IMG/VR virus record: IMGVR_UViG_3300019776_000329
Coordinates: 1-32,955 of that record
Direction: 5' to 3' (one strand)
Length of the DNA: 32,955 bases
From: a virus
The notes under the pieces: generated by a model
Database searches by the model: none
Told to the model about the DNA's origin: nothing
Seen by the model: only the letters and a program-made list of their open reading frames with translations
Part shown: one piece after another, positions 5,789 to 13,591 of the stretch
Position numbering within the stretch: position 1 is the stretch's first letter
Layout: every line of letters starts with the position of its first letter
Translations under genes and position numbers: made by a program

Positions 5789-6130
5789 CTATCGAACCGT
5801 TATATCGGGTTCAACCGTGAGGGTGTCGTAGTACGCCGTGTGAATCGCGCCCGCGTCGGTTTCCAGTTCCAGATCGACGGCGAGTTTCACCGGGAACGAC
5901 GCGAGGCCGGAGGTATCGGCCGGGTCCAGCGTGATCGTCGCCAGCCCGCCCGCTGCGTTCGTGACGGTGATGCCGTCACCGATGGACTTGGAAAACAGGA
6001 CCGGCGCGCCGGGCGACTTGCGCGCGGTGAAGTAGAGCCCGGCCGCGTTGTCGAGGTCGTAGGCAATGCCGTTTTGCGTCACGGCGACGCTGAAGCTCTT
6101 AGTGTTGCCCCGGTACATGGTGAGTGACAT
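5789..6130 (-). CDS. BppU N-terminal-like baseplate/fibre protein
   Basis: This encodes 113 residues, starting by ATGA overlap with the repeat protein gene. The sequence fits a small beta-sandwich domain found widely in phage baseplate upper proteins. It opens with MYRGNTKSFSVAVTQNG, continues with LYFTARKSPGAPVLFSKS, then GDGITVTNAAGGLATITLDP, and ends with a strand giving DTLTVEP. In BppU-type proteins this fold forms the N-terminal part that binds the tail. Here the protein is only that domain. It could be a fibre attachment or chaperone-like partner of the 975-residue protein. It is the last gene of the late operon. Confidence 0.65.
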   Translation of the reverse strand: MSLTMYRGNTKSFSVAVTQNGIAYDLDNAAGLYFTARKSPGAPVLFSKSIGDGITVTNAAGGLATITLDPADTSGLASFPVKLAVDLELETDAGAIHTAYYDTLTVEPDITVR

Positions 6131-9057
6131 TAGATTCCCTCGATTTCCGCGACGATATCCGTCGCTGTGATAGTTGCCGTTGGTGCCGCCGCTGCCGTCA
6201 GCGTGGCCGATGGCGCAGCCGCGGCGGTGATTGCCGCCGAGATGGTGCCGGTTGCCGTCAGCGCCGCTGTGATGACGTAGACGGGCGTGACCACCGCCGC
6301 CCAGCCCGCGCCCGTTGGGATGCCAGCCGTGAGCCGATCTAGGACCGACGCCGCATCGGCGACGCTGATGTTGGCCAGTGTGCCCAGTGCCAGCGATTCC
6401 GCTACCGTCGCGGCGTCGGCGATGTAGATGACGTATGCGCCGCCCGTGGCCGTGAACAGGTCCACAAATTCAGCCGCGGTTGCCGCGTCGGAAACCGAGA
6501 CGTAGGCGAGGACATCCGCCGCGGTCCATTCCGTCGCGCTCGCCGTGTCGGAGACGATGGCGAACGTCAGCACCTCGGCTACCGCCGATTCCGTAACCGT
6601 CGCCGTATCCGTGGCAGATACCTGCGTCTGAACGGCCGGCGTTGCGCTCTCCGTGACCGTGGCTGCGTCGGATACCGCGGCCTCGGTGTTGACTGTGGCC
6701 GAAGTGTTTTCGCTCGCCGTGGCCGCGTCGGTGGCCGTTAGCGTGGTCTGAACTTCGGCCGCTTGGTACTCGGCGACCGCAGCATCGTCTGCGACGGACG
6801 GCGAGACACTTACGGCGTTTTCCGTGGCCTCCGCGACCGTTGCCGCGTCGCTGACTGAGGCGCTGGTGTTGAGCTGCGCGGATGCCGCTTCCGTGGCCGT
6901 GGCCGCGTCCGTTACGCTCGGCTGGACCTGGACGGCGTTGCTGACGGATTCGGTCGCGGTGGCGGTATCCGTGGCCGAGGCGCTGGTGTTGACCGCAAGC
7001 GTAGCTGACTCAGTGGTAACCGAGTCGTCGTGAACGATCACATCACCGAATGAGCTTGTCTCGATCGTCAGCGCCGCGTTTTCCGTGCCCGTCGTGGCGT
7101 CGTTGACATCGACGGAGGTGTTGACGGCAGACGGCGCCGCTTCCGTTGCGCTGGAGGCGTCGGAGATGGAGAGCGAGGTGTTGACTTCCGCGGCGCTGGA
7201 TTCCGTGACCGTGGTGGCGTCCGCTGCATCGACGGCTGTCTGAATGGATGCCTCGGCCGATTCGCTGGCGGTTGCTGTGTCCTCGGTCGAAACAAACGAC
7301 ACCATCATCGGCGTCACGTCTTCGGAAGTTGCCGCGCTGTCGGAGGTGTTGACCAGCGACACCAGCATGGGCGTCGCCGATTCGGTCACAGTGGCGGCAT
7401 CGCTGGTGTCCACCAGCGAAACCATCATCGGCGTGACGGATTCCGTGACCGCTACCGTGTCCGCTACTGACGCCGACGTGTTCAGCGTGCTGGCGGTGTT
7501 CTCAGTGACGGTCGCCGCGTCACTAACGCTAGCCGTCGTATTGACTTGCGCCGATGCGTTCTCAGCCGCGGTTGCGGCGTCGGTGACGGAAACCGCCGTC
7601 TGAATCGTGGGCGTGGCCGCTTCGGTGACCGCTACGGTGTCCGTCGCGCTAGCGTTGGTGTTGACTTGCCGGGCGAAGTCTTCCGCCACCGTCGCCGCAT
7701 CGAACGGCGCGACGTTGGACGCGCTGACGACGGACAGGTTTTCCGCGCTCGTCGCTGCGTCGGACGTGCTAACGAAGCTGACAATCGAAGGTGTCGCGGA
7801 TTCGGCGACGGTGGCGGCGTCAGATACGCTGCGCTCGGTGTTGACCTGCCGGGTGGTGGACTCGGCGACACTGACGGAATCGGACGTGCTGACGGTCTTA
7901 ACATCGCCGCTGATGACGGACAGCGTGACGGATTCGGCGGTGGTGATTGTATCGCTGACTGACGGCGCTGGGGGCGGCGTGTAGTCAACGTAGATTGCCA
8001 TAAAATCTACGTTGACGAAGCGATTAGTGCTGCCCGTTTTGCGCACCGTCATCGTCGGAGCGGTGCCGAGGGTGACGGACGGCGAGCCGGTGACCGGGCC
8101 AAAATGAGTCACCCAGCCGGACGGGAACGTGCCGACGACCGTAGCGGTGTCGTTACCATAATCAAACGTACCGGAGCCTGCGGCCTGCGCTGGATTCGAT
8201 GCAATCCAGACATCGCCCGCCTTCGTGCCAGTGCTGACCTCTTCGCCATCGTTGCAGATCGCCATGACGGCGTTGACGGTAGAACCGGACGGCACCCCGG
8301 CCGCCGTATAGGTCTGCATCGTTGGCGTGTAGTCCAAATTTGAACCGGTCGCGCCGTTTTTGATCTTTGTGCCGTCCGTGCTGGCAGCTGCGCCAGTCGG
8401 CGGCCGATTGTTCACGCCCTCAAAAATATTGGTCGTACCGCCGCCGCCGTTGGTCCATGAGTTAAGCGCGCCCGGGTCAGCAGTTGGAAGGAGGCATAAC
8501 TGCTTACCGAGCCGCGAGTACCCAGTAGACGAAGAAAGGGATGTATCGCAAACGACTAAATCGTCAAAATATAAATTGGTCGTGACAGAACTTGAAATTA
8601 CGCCTACATTGAAATTAGTTGTCGCGCTAAGGCTGGTAGTCGATCTTGCCCACTCGGTGCCATCGACGTACAAGACAGAATCGGTTCCGACTGTGGCGAC
8701 CTCGATAGAATGCCACTCGCCGTCAGCCGACAGAGCGTTCGTGCTGGTCGCGGCGACAATTTTTAACGTGCCGTCCGTATTCAGCGTTAGGTTTTGCGAC
8801 AATTGCGCAATGAGGCAGTTTAGGCTCGGCAGTGAGCCAATGCGAAGCCAAAAGCGCGCATTTAGGCAAAAGCTGGCAAGTGAGCCGCCTGCTGCTCGCT
8901 TGCTGAAGGTTAAATACGCAGCGCTGCCGCTGGTGTTGCACTGAAGCGCATAGGTCCCCGAACGCACAGTGGTTGACTGTATCGTCGGAGAGCCTGTGAC
9001 GGTTTGCGCCTGCCCGGTCGCGCCAAGCTCAAAACCAGTCAGCAGCGTAATTGCCAT
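6130..9057 (-). CDS. Giant repeat-containing tail fibre/adhesin-like protein
   Basis: This encodes 975 residues. Residues about 1-230 look like a LamG/concanavalin-type beta-jelly domain (WLRIGSLPSLNCLIAQLSQN, then EWHSIEVATVGTDSVLYVDG and FDDLVVCDTS). A further beta-rich domain runs to about 360 and includes a DYTPPPAP linker. About 26 repeats of some 20 residues follow (consensus SDAATVTESATPxVNTSxSV), then a hydrophobic Ala/Thr C-terminus. The Ser/Thr-rich repeats suggest an elongated stalk that could be glycosylated; glycosyltransferases are encoded nearby. There is no signal peptide. The gene is ATGA-coupled to the BppU-like gene. Receptor binding or host-surface attachment is the likely role. 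Confidence 0.6.
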   Translation of the reverse strand: MAITLLTGFELGATGQAQTVTGSPTIQSTTVRSGTYALQCNTSGSAAYLTFSKRAAGGSLASFCLNARFWLRIGSLPSLNCLIAQLSQNLTLNTDGTLKIVAATSTNALSADGEWHSIEVATVGTDSVLYVDGTEWARSTTSLSATTNFNVGVISSSVTTNLYFDDLVVCDTSLSSSTGYSRLGKQLCLLPTADPGALNSWTNGGGGTTNIFEGVNNRPPTGAAASTDGTKIKNGATGSNLDYTPTMQTYTAAGVPSGSTVNAVMAICNDGEEVSTGTKAGDVWIASNPAQAAGSGTFDYGNDTATVVGTFPSGWVTHFGPVTGSPSVTLGTAPTMTVRKTGSTNRFVNVDFMAIYVDYTPPPAPSVSDTITTAESVTLSVISGDVKTVSTSDSVSVAESTTRQVNTERSVSDAATVAESATPSIVSFVSTSDAATSAENLSVVSASNVAPFDAATVAEDFARQVNTNASATDTVAVTEAATPTIQTAVSVTDAATAAENASAQVNTTASVSDAATVTENTASTLNTSASVADTVAVTESVTPMMVSLVDTSDAATVTESATPMLVSLVNTSDSAATSEDVTPMMVSFVSTEDTATASESAEASIQTAVDAADATTVTESSAAEVNTSLSISDASSATEAAPSAVNTSVDVNDATTGTENAALTIETSSFGDVIVHDDSVTTESATLAVNTSASATDTATATESVSNAVQVQPSVTDAATATEAASAQLNTSASVSDAATVAEATENAVSVSPSVADDAAVAEYQAAEVQTTLTATDAATASENTSATVNTEAAVSDAATVTESATPAVQTQVSATDTATVTESAVAEVLTFAIVSDTASATEWTAADVLAYVSVSDAATAAEFVDLFTATGGAYVIYIADAATVAESLALGTLANISVADAASVLDRLTAGIPTGAGWAAVVTPVYVITAALTATGTISAAITAAAAPSATLTAAAAPTATITATDIVAEIEGI
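6330..7960 (-). repeat. Array of about 26 coding repeats of 57-75 bp
   Basis: Within the 975-residue gene each unit encodes D-[AT]-x-[AT]-x-[TA]-E-[SN] followed by a Val/Thr/Ser stretch of about 12 residues. Units such as SDAATVTESATPMLVSLVNT are close copies; others have diverged. Most are 60 bp, and two (near 7030 and 6430) are longer. The array is in frame throughout, so units could be gained or lost by recombination without breaking the gene. Confidence 0.85.
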
Positions 9058-9063
9058 GCGTTT

Positions 9064-9375
9064 TTACTCAACCTGATAGGAAGCGGAGGAGACGATCACC
9101 CAATCATTGCCCTTCATCGTGCGAAGCGTGGCAACGTAGGCGCCAGGAGTGAACACCTGGGCGGTCCAAGTGTGCGACGTTGAGCCGCGCGCCCCGAGAA
9201 GACAGGAGCTACTGTTGCCAGGGCAAACGTAATACGTCTTGTTCGTTTCGAGGCCAGTCGCAATGAATTGAATCGGCCCAGGCTGACACAGCGAGCAGCC
9301 GGCGCTCAGTGAGCCAGTCTGCGCAGAAAGGGCAAGCGCAAGCACGCCCGCCAGAATCAGAAACAGAGTCTTCAT
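9064..9375 (-). CDS. Small secreted protein with signal peptide
   Basis: This encodes 103 residues with GGAGG seven bases before the ATG. Residues 1-18 (MKTLFLILAGVLALALSA) are a clear Sec signal peptide: Lys, a hydrophobic core, then small residues at the likely cleavage site. The mature part is Cys-containing (AGCSLC, YYVCPGNSSSC) and beta-rich (TYYVCPG, HTWTAQVFTPGAYVATLR). It resembles a small Ig-like secreted domain whose cysteines may form disulfides outside the cytoplasm. It lies between the repeat protein and a zinc-ribbon-like mini gene. A secreted protein in a phage late operon is unusual; host-surface modification or superinfection exclusion are possible roles. Confidence 0.65.
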   Translation of the reverse strand: MKTLFLILAGVLALALSAQTGSLSAGCSLCQPGPIQFIATGLETNKTYYVCPGNSSSCLLGARGSTSHTWTAQVFTPGAYVATLRTMKGNDWVIVSSASYQVE

Positions 9376-9378
9376 AAT

Positions 9379-9564
9379 CTATCCTCCAAAGTGATCCCCC
9401 GCCGCAGCGGAGTCTGAGATATTGAACGCAAGTGGCGCGGCCTCAGCCGGCCCGCTCCAGAATAACACCCGCCCGCAGGCGCATTCGGTGACGGCAGTTG
9501 TGTCGCCGGGCTTGGCGATGGCCTCGCCGCCGCCGCCGCATTGGCAGGGGATGTGGTATTTCAC
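9379..9564 (-). CDS. Small Cys-rich (zinc-ribbon-like) protein
   Basis: This encodes 61 residues from GTG 9564, which overlaps the TGA of the upstream glycosyltransferase gene (GTGA). GGGAG lies six bases upstream. The N-terminal half carries two CxC pairs (IPCQCGGGG and TECACGRVLFW) separated by about 20 residues. That is the layout of a rubredoxin/zinc-ribbon knuckle. The C-terminal half is Ala-rich and has no motif. Phages often carry such small zinc ribbons of unknown role. It ends just before the secreted protein gene. Confidence 0.6.
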   Translation of the reverse strand: MKYHIPCQCGGGGEAIAKPGDTTAVTECACGRVLFWSGPAEAAPLAFNISDSAAAGDHFGG

Positions 9565-10367
9565 TTGATCTCCCTCGACTTCCCATTCGGCCGGAACCGC
9601 TTCGGCACTTCCAGCGGATACTGCACGCCGTTGGCGTCGATGTGGCGAACGAAGATGTTGGTGTCTACCAGGAACGGGTATTTCATGGCCTGATACTTCT
9701 TCCAGCCAGCCTTGGCGAAATAGCCGCCTTCGATGACGCGCTGGCACCATGCGAGATCGGACGTGCCGCTCTTGGTCAGATACGCGCCCGTCTCCGGGTC
9801 AGACCACGATTCCGAAGGCGTATGGAAGACGCGGCGCGTGATCTGGCCGTTGACTAGATATTCGGGCGACTCCTTCCACATCTCGCGCAGGATGGAAGCG
9901 TGGATAAGCGAGAAGCCCATCGGGATGCCAGAGCACCACACCTTATCGCCAATGCGCCAGTCTTGAAAGTAGCTGTTGCCAATGCCGCGGTATACCATCG
10001 GCTCGGGCGGGACGGACTTGGTGAAGTACAGGCCTGACACCACCGGGACCTTCGCATCGCGCATATACTCGTTAAGCCGGATCAGCGCGTCATTGCCGGG
10101 GATGTTGTCGTGCTCCCAGGAAAGCAGCCATTCTGCGCCGGTGTCGATGACGGCCTTCACGATCAGGTTTTCCGCGTCCGCGACCTGATACTTCATCGGG
10201 ACGAAAGGCGACATGAACTGGAGGATATCGACGTGCGACCAGTTGCACGGGATGGTTTGCCCGAAACGCCCCATCATCCACTCAACGCGGACGTTGCCCG
10301 TGACCGGGTGCCCGATCACGAGGCGATTCTGCCATTGGCCGGTATTAACGACGAGCTTACCCGCCAT
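9561..10367 (-). CDS. Glycosyltransferase-like protein (GT-A fold)
   Basis: This encodes 268 residues with GGAGG nine bases before ATG 10367. The region around residues 65-115 matches the core of phage GT-A transferases: a helix (AENLIVKAVIDTGAEW), a strand with the metal-site position LLSWEHDNIP (EHD in place of DxD, residues 85-87), then PVVSGLYFTK. The SGIPMGFSLIHASILREMW segment is typical of the acceptor side. The role would be transfer of a sugar to a virion or host-surface acceptor. It overlaps the methyltransferase gene by 11 bases, and the pair may form one modification unit. The substrate is unknown. Confidence 0.65.
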   Translation of the reverse strand: MAGKLVVNTGQWQNRLVIGHPVTGNVRVEWMMGRFGQTIPCNWSHVDILQFMSPFVPMKYQVADAENLIVKAVIDTGAEWLLSWEHDNIPGNDALIRLNEYMRDAKVPVVSGLYFTKSVPPEPMVYRGIGNSYFQDWRIGDKVWCSGIPMGFSLIHASILREMWKESPEYLVNGQITRRVFHTPSESWSDPETGAYLTKSGTSDLAWCQRVIEGGYFAKAGWKKYQAMKYPFLVDTNIFVRHIDANGVQYPLEVPKRFRPNGKSREIK

Positions 10368-10866
10368 AGGATTTATCCTCCGCGCGCTTCTCTAGGACCA
10401 CTTCCATGAAGCCCTCGGGCGTCCAATTGACACTGCAAATCTTCCACGGTTTCGGGCGGTAGAAGCGATAGAGGCCGGACGGGTGCAGCGGGTCGAAGTA
10501 GTTCCAGGTCACTTCGTTACACGGGTTGACGTGCGTCGGGTCCTGGACGAAAAAGGCGTTATTCCCATATGGCATAGCCATGATGAACTGCGCGCCGACT
10601 TCGAGCACGCGCCAAACCTCGTTCATCCAGTTGATAAATCCGAACTTGGCCGGGTTTATGTGCTCGGCGACGTGCGAGGCCATCGCAAAACGGAACGCGC
10701 CATCAGGGAATGGCCACGGGTACGTCTCGATGTCGTGCCGCACGATTGAGCGATTGCCGAAGTCTTGGCAGTCGATCCCCACGAAGCCCGGCTGCGGGTG
10801 TGAGCCGCAGCCGATGTCGAGCTTCAGTGAGGGTCCGTATTTGGCTAGCAGTTGCTTTTGGGTCAT
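10357..10866 (-). CDS. SAM-dependent methyltransferase (class I, Methyltransf_11-like)
   Basis: This encodes 169 residues. Motif I LDIGCGSHP is at residues 16-24. The acidic end of strand 2 is GIDCQDF at 30-36, and DIETYPWPFPDGAFRFAMAS is followed by HVAEHI (65-70), a typical motif IV/post-IV. VWRVLEVGAQFIMAMP follows. This matches small-molecule or sugar methyltransferases often found next to phage and bacterial glycosyltransferases, here 9561-10367. No DNA-methyltransferase motif (DPPY or PCQ) is present, so DNA modification is unlikely. No ribosome site is obvious. Likely acts on a glycan. Confidence 0.78.
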   Translation of the reverse strand: MTQKQLLAKYGPSLKLDIGCGSHPQPGFVGIDCQDFGNRSIVRHDIETYPWPFPDGAFRFAMASHVAEHINPAKFGFINWMNEVWRVLEVGAQFIMAMPYGNNAFFVQDPTHVNPCNEVTWNYFDPLHPSGLYRFYRPKPWKICSVNWTPEGFMEVVLEKRAEDKSYGG

Positions 10867-10869
10867 GCG

Positions 10870-11352
10870 CTACGAGAAGCGAAGCTGGTACGTGCCGTTC
10901 ACAGACTGGTTGGTCTGCAACTGGCTCGTAGCGAACGTCTGCCCGGCGTACAGCGAACCGGCCGCGGTCGTCGAGGTCTGAAATAGGCCGACGTTCTGAA
11001 TGGTCTTGGCGGCGGTGTACACGCCCGAGTTCAGGGTGAAGGCAAACTGCGCCGTGCCGGTGCCAACGAGCGAGGCCGTAACAGCCATGCGCGCGCCGGC
11101 TACGTCAGTGATTTCACCGTTGAGCGTGGTATCGGCGGCGCCGGGCGCGGTGCCAGTTCCGAGGGCGGCGTGCGTGATCTGCGAGGAGCCAGCGACGCCG
11201 GCCAAGCAGGACACAATGCCGTTCTGGAAGCCTTTGTTTGTGATCAGGTTTTCATGCCAGCCGGAATCACCGACGACCTTGCCGTCTTCGGTGATTTGCA
11301 GCTTGAAGAATCCGCGGGCGCGGATGTTTTCCTTGGGGGTTTTGCGTTTCAT
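10870..11352 (-). CDS. Fibre/decoration-type structural protein
   Basis: This encodes 160 residues, preceded by the shared AAGGAGCAACC leader. The sequence fits a common phage beta-domain found in tail fibre and decoration proteins. It has an N-terminal strand pair (RGFFKLQITEDGKVVGDSGW), then NLITNKGFQNGIVSCLAG and the marker ITHAALGTGTAPGAADTTL. TIQNVGLFQTSTTAAGSLYA then leads to a C-terminal YQLRFS. It has no signal peptide. It is probably on the virion tip or capsid surface, and its strong leader hints at high expression. Confidence 0.65.
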   Translation of the reverse strand: MKRKTPKENIRARGFFKLQITEDGKVVGDSGWHENLITNKGFQNGIVSCLAGVAGSSQITHAALGTGTAPGAADTTLNGEITDVAGARMAVTASLVGTGTAQFAFTLNSGVYTAAKTIQNVGLFQTSTTAAGSLYAGQTFATSQLQTNQSVNGTYQLRFS

Positions 11353-11396
11353 GGTTGCTCCTTGGGTTGAGTGTTGAACGCCGAGAGGCGCCCGCG

Positions 11397-11786
11397 TTAA
11401 ATCTTCACGACGGTGTCGTCGGCGTTGTTGCCGCCCACGAAAGAAAGGGTGTTGCCGGTGACAGTAAAGTCGCCTGGCGCGACTTGCAGTGAGCCGTTGC
11501 GGAATACCAGCCCGCCGCTGTACGGGTAAGAGCCGTCCGGGTTACGCGCGAGGATGACGGGCACCAGCGGCTTCGCGGTATCGACGACCGTCAGCGTCGA
11601 GCCGTCCGAGGCGAGGCCGGCGCCGATGCGGAGCGAGGAGAAGCGGTTATCCGCGCCCGTCGTCAAAAGCCGCTGCTCGCCCGTCGATCCCGCCTGCAAC
11701 TGATCGGCGCGTAGCTTGGAAGCGGCCCACGTGAACGGGGCAGCGAGGAGCCCGAGAAGGGCGGCGAAAAAGGCGTTTCTGTTCAT
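11397..11786 (-). CDS. Signal-peptide-bearing fibre-like protein
   Basis: This encodes 129 residues, starting by ATGA overlap with the upstream gene. Residues 1-22 (MNRNAFFAALLGLLAAPFTWAA) form a signal peptide or N-terminal anchor with a plausible cleavage after WAA. The mature part looks like a fibre domain: RFSSLRIGAGLASDGSTLTV is the hairpin style found in many phage tail fibres and collar proteins, followed by more strands (GGLVFRNGSLQVAPGDFTV). A virion-type domain behind an export signal is odd. The product may be shown on the host surface or in the periplasm rather than in the virion. Confidence 0.6.
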   Translation of the reverse strand: MNRNAFFAALLGLLAAPFTWAASKLRADQLQAGSTGEQRLLTTGADNRFSSLRIGAGLASDGSTLTVVDTAKPLVPVILARNPDGSYPYSGGLVFRNGSLQVAPGDFTVTGNTLSFVGGNNADDTVVKI

Positions 11787-12031
11787 TGTGGTTTCCCTGG
11801 AATCGTGAGTCGTTCAAGTACCGAGCCGCGCAGCCCTTTCGAGTGTTGCAGCAGGTCAACCGCGGCCAGCGCGCAGGCGCTCGGGTAGTCTAAGAATTCA
11901 TGGGTGTAGGCTTGGACGCTTCGCGCCCATCTCGCCTTCGCCTGCTCGCGGCGCTGCCACGGCTGGAGGCGCGATCGGTCGTGGTAGGCGTGGTCCATGA
12001 CGCTCTTGCGGGGCGGGCCGGTGGGTTTCAT
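11783..12031 (-). CDS. Hypothetical basic protein
   Basis: This encodes 82 residues from ATG 12031, which overlaps the TGA of the preceding mini gene (ATGA). A start 15 bases upstream exists but ignores that coupling. The N-terminal half is strongly basic and aromatic (DHAYHDRSRLQPWQRREQAK). It continues into a helical part (ALAAVDLLQHSKGLRG) and ends LTIPGKPQ. I do not recognise it. It may bind nucleic acid, judging only from charge. Confidence 0.55.
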   Translation of the reverse strand: MKPTGPPRKSVMDHAYHDRSRLQPWQRREQAKARWARSVQAYTHEFLDYPSACALAAVDLLQHSKGLRGSVLERLTIPGKPQ

Positions 12032-12207
12032 TTCAAACGCTCCCATTTATCCAGCACCCGCGCCCACTGCTTCAGGTCGAGTTGCCCGCGCGCCAGGCGC
12101 GTAACGTACTCGTTGTACTCGGCCACGAACGCATTCAACTTCACGTCGTCAACCGGGGCGTGCGGGGCGGGGCATTGCGTTGCCAATACGAGGTCGCGCC
12201 TACGCAT
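12028..12207 (-). CDS. Small hypothetical protein (59 residues)
   Basis: The frame runs from ATG 12207 to TGA 12028. Its ATG lies inside the last codons of the upstream metallopeptidase gene and its stop overlaps the next ATG. An AGAGG lies about four bases before the start. The peptide begins MRRRDLVLATQCPAPHAPVD and continues with a helical, charged part (FVAEYNEYVTRLARGQLDLK). Tight coupling at both ends supports it. No function is known. Confidence 0.55.
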   Translation of the reverse strand: MRRRDLVLATQCPAPHAPVDDVKLNAFVAEYNEYVTRLARGQLDLKQWARVLDKWERLK

Positions 12208-12499
12208 GACGCCTCTCGATAAGCGCGTCGGCTACGTCGCAAATCCAAGCCTCATGCGTGGCGTCCGTGAGGCCAGTTTTCACGTGCAGGAGTTCGTGGA
12301 CTATGACGCGCTCTGGATTGAGGTGCTTGCCTCGGCGAATCTTGATGCGCCAGTTGTTGGCGCGTTCGTCGTCGAAATCGACGACCGCATCACAGCCGGG
12401 TATTTTCGACGCGGCTACAAGCTCAATGGCGGGATAGTTCGAGATGCGCAGAATTCTGCACCACTCCTCGACCAACCATGCCCACGCGAGGAGAGTCAC
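12200..12499 (-). CDS. Small HExxH metallopeptidase-like protein
   Basis: This encodes 99 residues from GTG 12499, which overlaps the TGA of the phosphoesterase gene (GTGA). A longer ATG start at 12565 would overlap that gene by 70 bases. The key motif is VIVHELLHVKTG, with H68-E69-x-x-H72, the zinc site of gluzincin-type peptidases. A family of small phage proteins has this layout: an N-terminal Trp-rich helix (AWAWLVEEWCRILRI), strands, then HELLH and a C-terminal helix. Their substrate is not known to me. The gene lies near the holin and phosphoesterase, so a lysis role is possible but unproven. Confidence 0.6.
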   Translation of the reverse strand: MTLLAWAWLVEEWCRILRISNYPAIELVAASKIPGCDAVVDFDDERANNWRIKIRRGKHLNPERVIVHELLHVKTGLTDATHEAWICDVADALIERRHA

Positions 12500-13350
12500 G
12501 CAGGCACCGCCGTTAAATGGAACTCGCGGTCGTTGCCAGGGCGAGACATCTTGATTCTGAGCCACCAGCCGCCCGCAGGACGCGCGGAGCGCCCGCGCTC
12601 GACGTGCCAGCCGCCCGCGCCTTCCTCGTGCTTGTAGGCGCCGCCACGGAGGAAAAGCTGTGTACGCTTCTCGACGCGGCCCTGATGGTTGATGGACATT
12701 ACCACGTTCTCGTCCATGTTGCGGCGGTGGATGTGCCCGCTGTAATAAACATCCGCGTGATACTGGCTGCGTGTGCGATTGTTGTCAATCATCCCGCGCG
12801 TGACTTCGCCGCCGCCGCCGTAGCCGTGGTGGAAGTGTAGATCCCAGGAGTAGGCGCCGCTTCCGTTGCCGCAGGAGATGCGGACGAATCCCGTGAACCC
12901 CATCAGGACAGCCGGCGAGCCCGCGCGCCGCAGGCGGTCAACCAAGCGCTCCGTGAGGTGCGTCTGGTGGTGCTGGAGAATCGACGTTTCGTGGTTCCCG
13001 TCGCTGATGACGGCAATGCTTTTGGCGTAGGGCTCGTAGAGGCGCTGGTGGAAGTCCATCAGGCGGTCTAGGTACCCGTTTCCGCGCAACTCCGGCCGCA
13101 ACTGCTCCTGATCGGAGCGGCGGTCCCACTTGCCTTGCATCGCGCAAAACGTGTCGCCGAATTTCAGAATAGGCGCGTTACGCTCGGCGGCTTGTTCGTG
13201 ATGCGCGCGAATCAGCCCGAGGTCGCTGTGTGCATTGTCGGCGTGCTCGTCGGACATGAGCAGCACCCACCGCTCCTCCTCGACGCGTTTGATCTCGGGG
13301 AGCCTAAGTACGGCCACCATCGGGGATTTGCGCTCGATGGTCCAGCTCAT
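12496..13350 (-). CDS. Calcineurin-like metallophosphoesterase
   Basis: This encodes 284 residues. The five metal-binding blocks of the family are in order: SDEHADN (D34, H36), GDTF (65-68), GNHE (118-121), HFHHG (172-176) and GHIHR (205-209). Family members hydrolyse phosphodiesters or phosphomonoesters with two bound metals. In phages their substrate may be nucleic acid, cyclic nucleotides or cell-wall components. The protein has no signal peptide. The start overlaps the upstream stop by ATGA, and the end is coupled to the HELLH gene. It is complete, with all catalytic residues present. Confidence 0.85.
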   Translation of the reverse strand: MSWTIERKSPMVAVLRLPEIKRVEEERWVLLMSDEHADNAHSDLGLIRAHHEQAAERNAPILKFGDTFCAMQGKWDRRSDQEQLRPELRGNGYLDRLMDFHQRLYEPYAKSIAVISDGNHETSILQHHQTHLTERLVDRLRRAGSPAVLMGFTGFVRISCGNGSGAYSWDLHFHHGYGGGGEVTRGMIDNNRTRSQYHADVYYSGHIHRRNMDENVVMSINHQGRVEKRTQLFLRGGAYKHEEGAGGWHVERGRSARPAGGWWLRIKMSRPGNDREFHLTAVPA

Positions 13351-13591
13351 TTAGCCTCCAGGTTTGCGATTGCCCGGTCGATGTACCAGCGAGCCTTTTT
13401 CAGGTCTTGGAGCATAGTCCCCTTGTCCTGGCAGCGCCAGAGGTATTTCATGGCGTTACCGAGGCAGAAGTGTAATCCCCAGCCGTGATCCTCGATGATC
13501 TCGATGGGGTGTTGACGAGATCGGGGGGTTGGACTGTTGGCGGTGGAGCCGCGGGCCGTGGCGGGGCGGGGTATACCGTCGGCATATCCAT
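13347..13591 (-). CDS. DUF3310-type protein, frame broken by a -1 shift
   Basis: The C-terminal part is a good DUF3310 match: IEIIEDHGWGLHFCLGNAMK, then YLWRCQDKG and DLKKARWYIDRAI. However, the best start is an ATG at 13591 (GGAGG seven bases upstream, TGATG overlap with the holin stop). It lies in a different frame, giving MDMPTVYPAPPRPAAPPPTV and then DLVNTP. To join the two, one base must be gained in the reading between the C6 run (13528-13523) and the C4 run (13509-13506). An alternative is an uninterrupted frame starting at 13619 with no good ribosome site. DUF3310 proteins are common in phages; their role is unclear to me. Confidence 0.6.

Noticed and set aside
6330-7960. Tandem repeats considered as a CRISPR array
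   Set aside because: Units are contiguous, about 60 bp, in frame and encode a conserved peptide; there are no unique spacers between short palindromic repeats.
8360-8944. 194-residue plus-strand frame
   Set aside because: It lies antisense to the N-terminal domain of the repeat protein, shows no domain pattern and lacks supporting signals.
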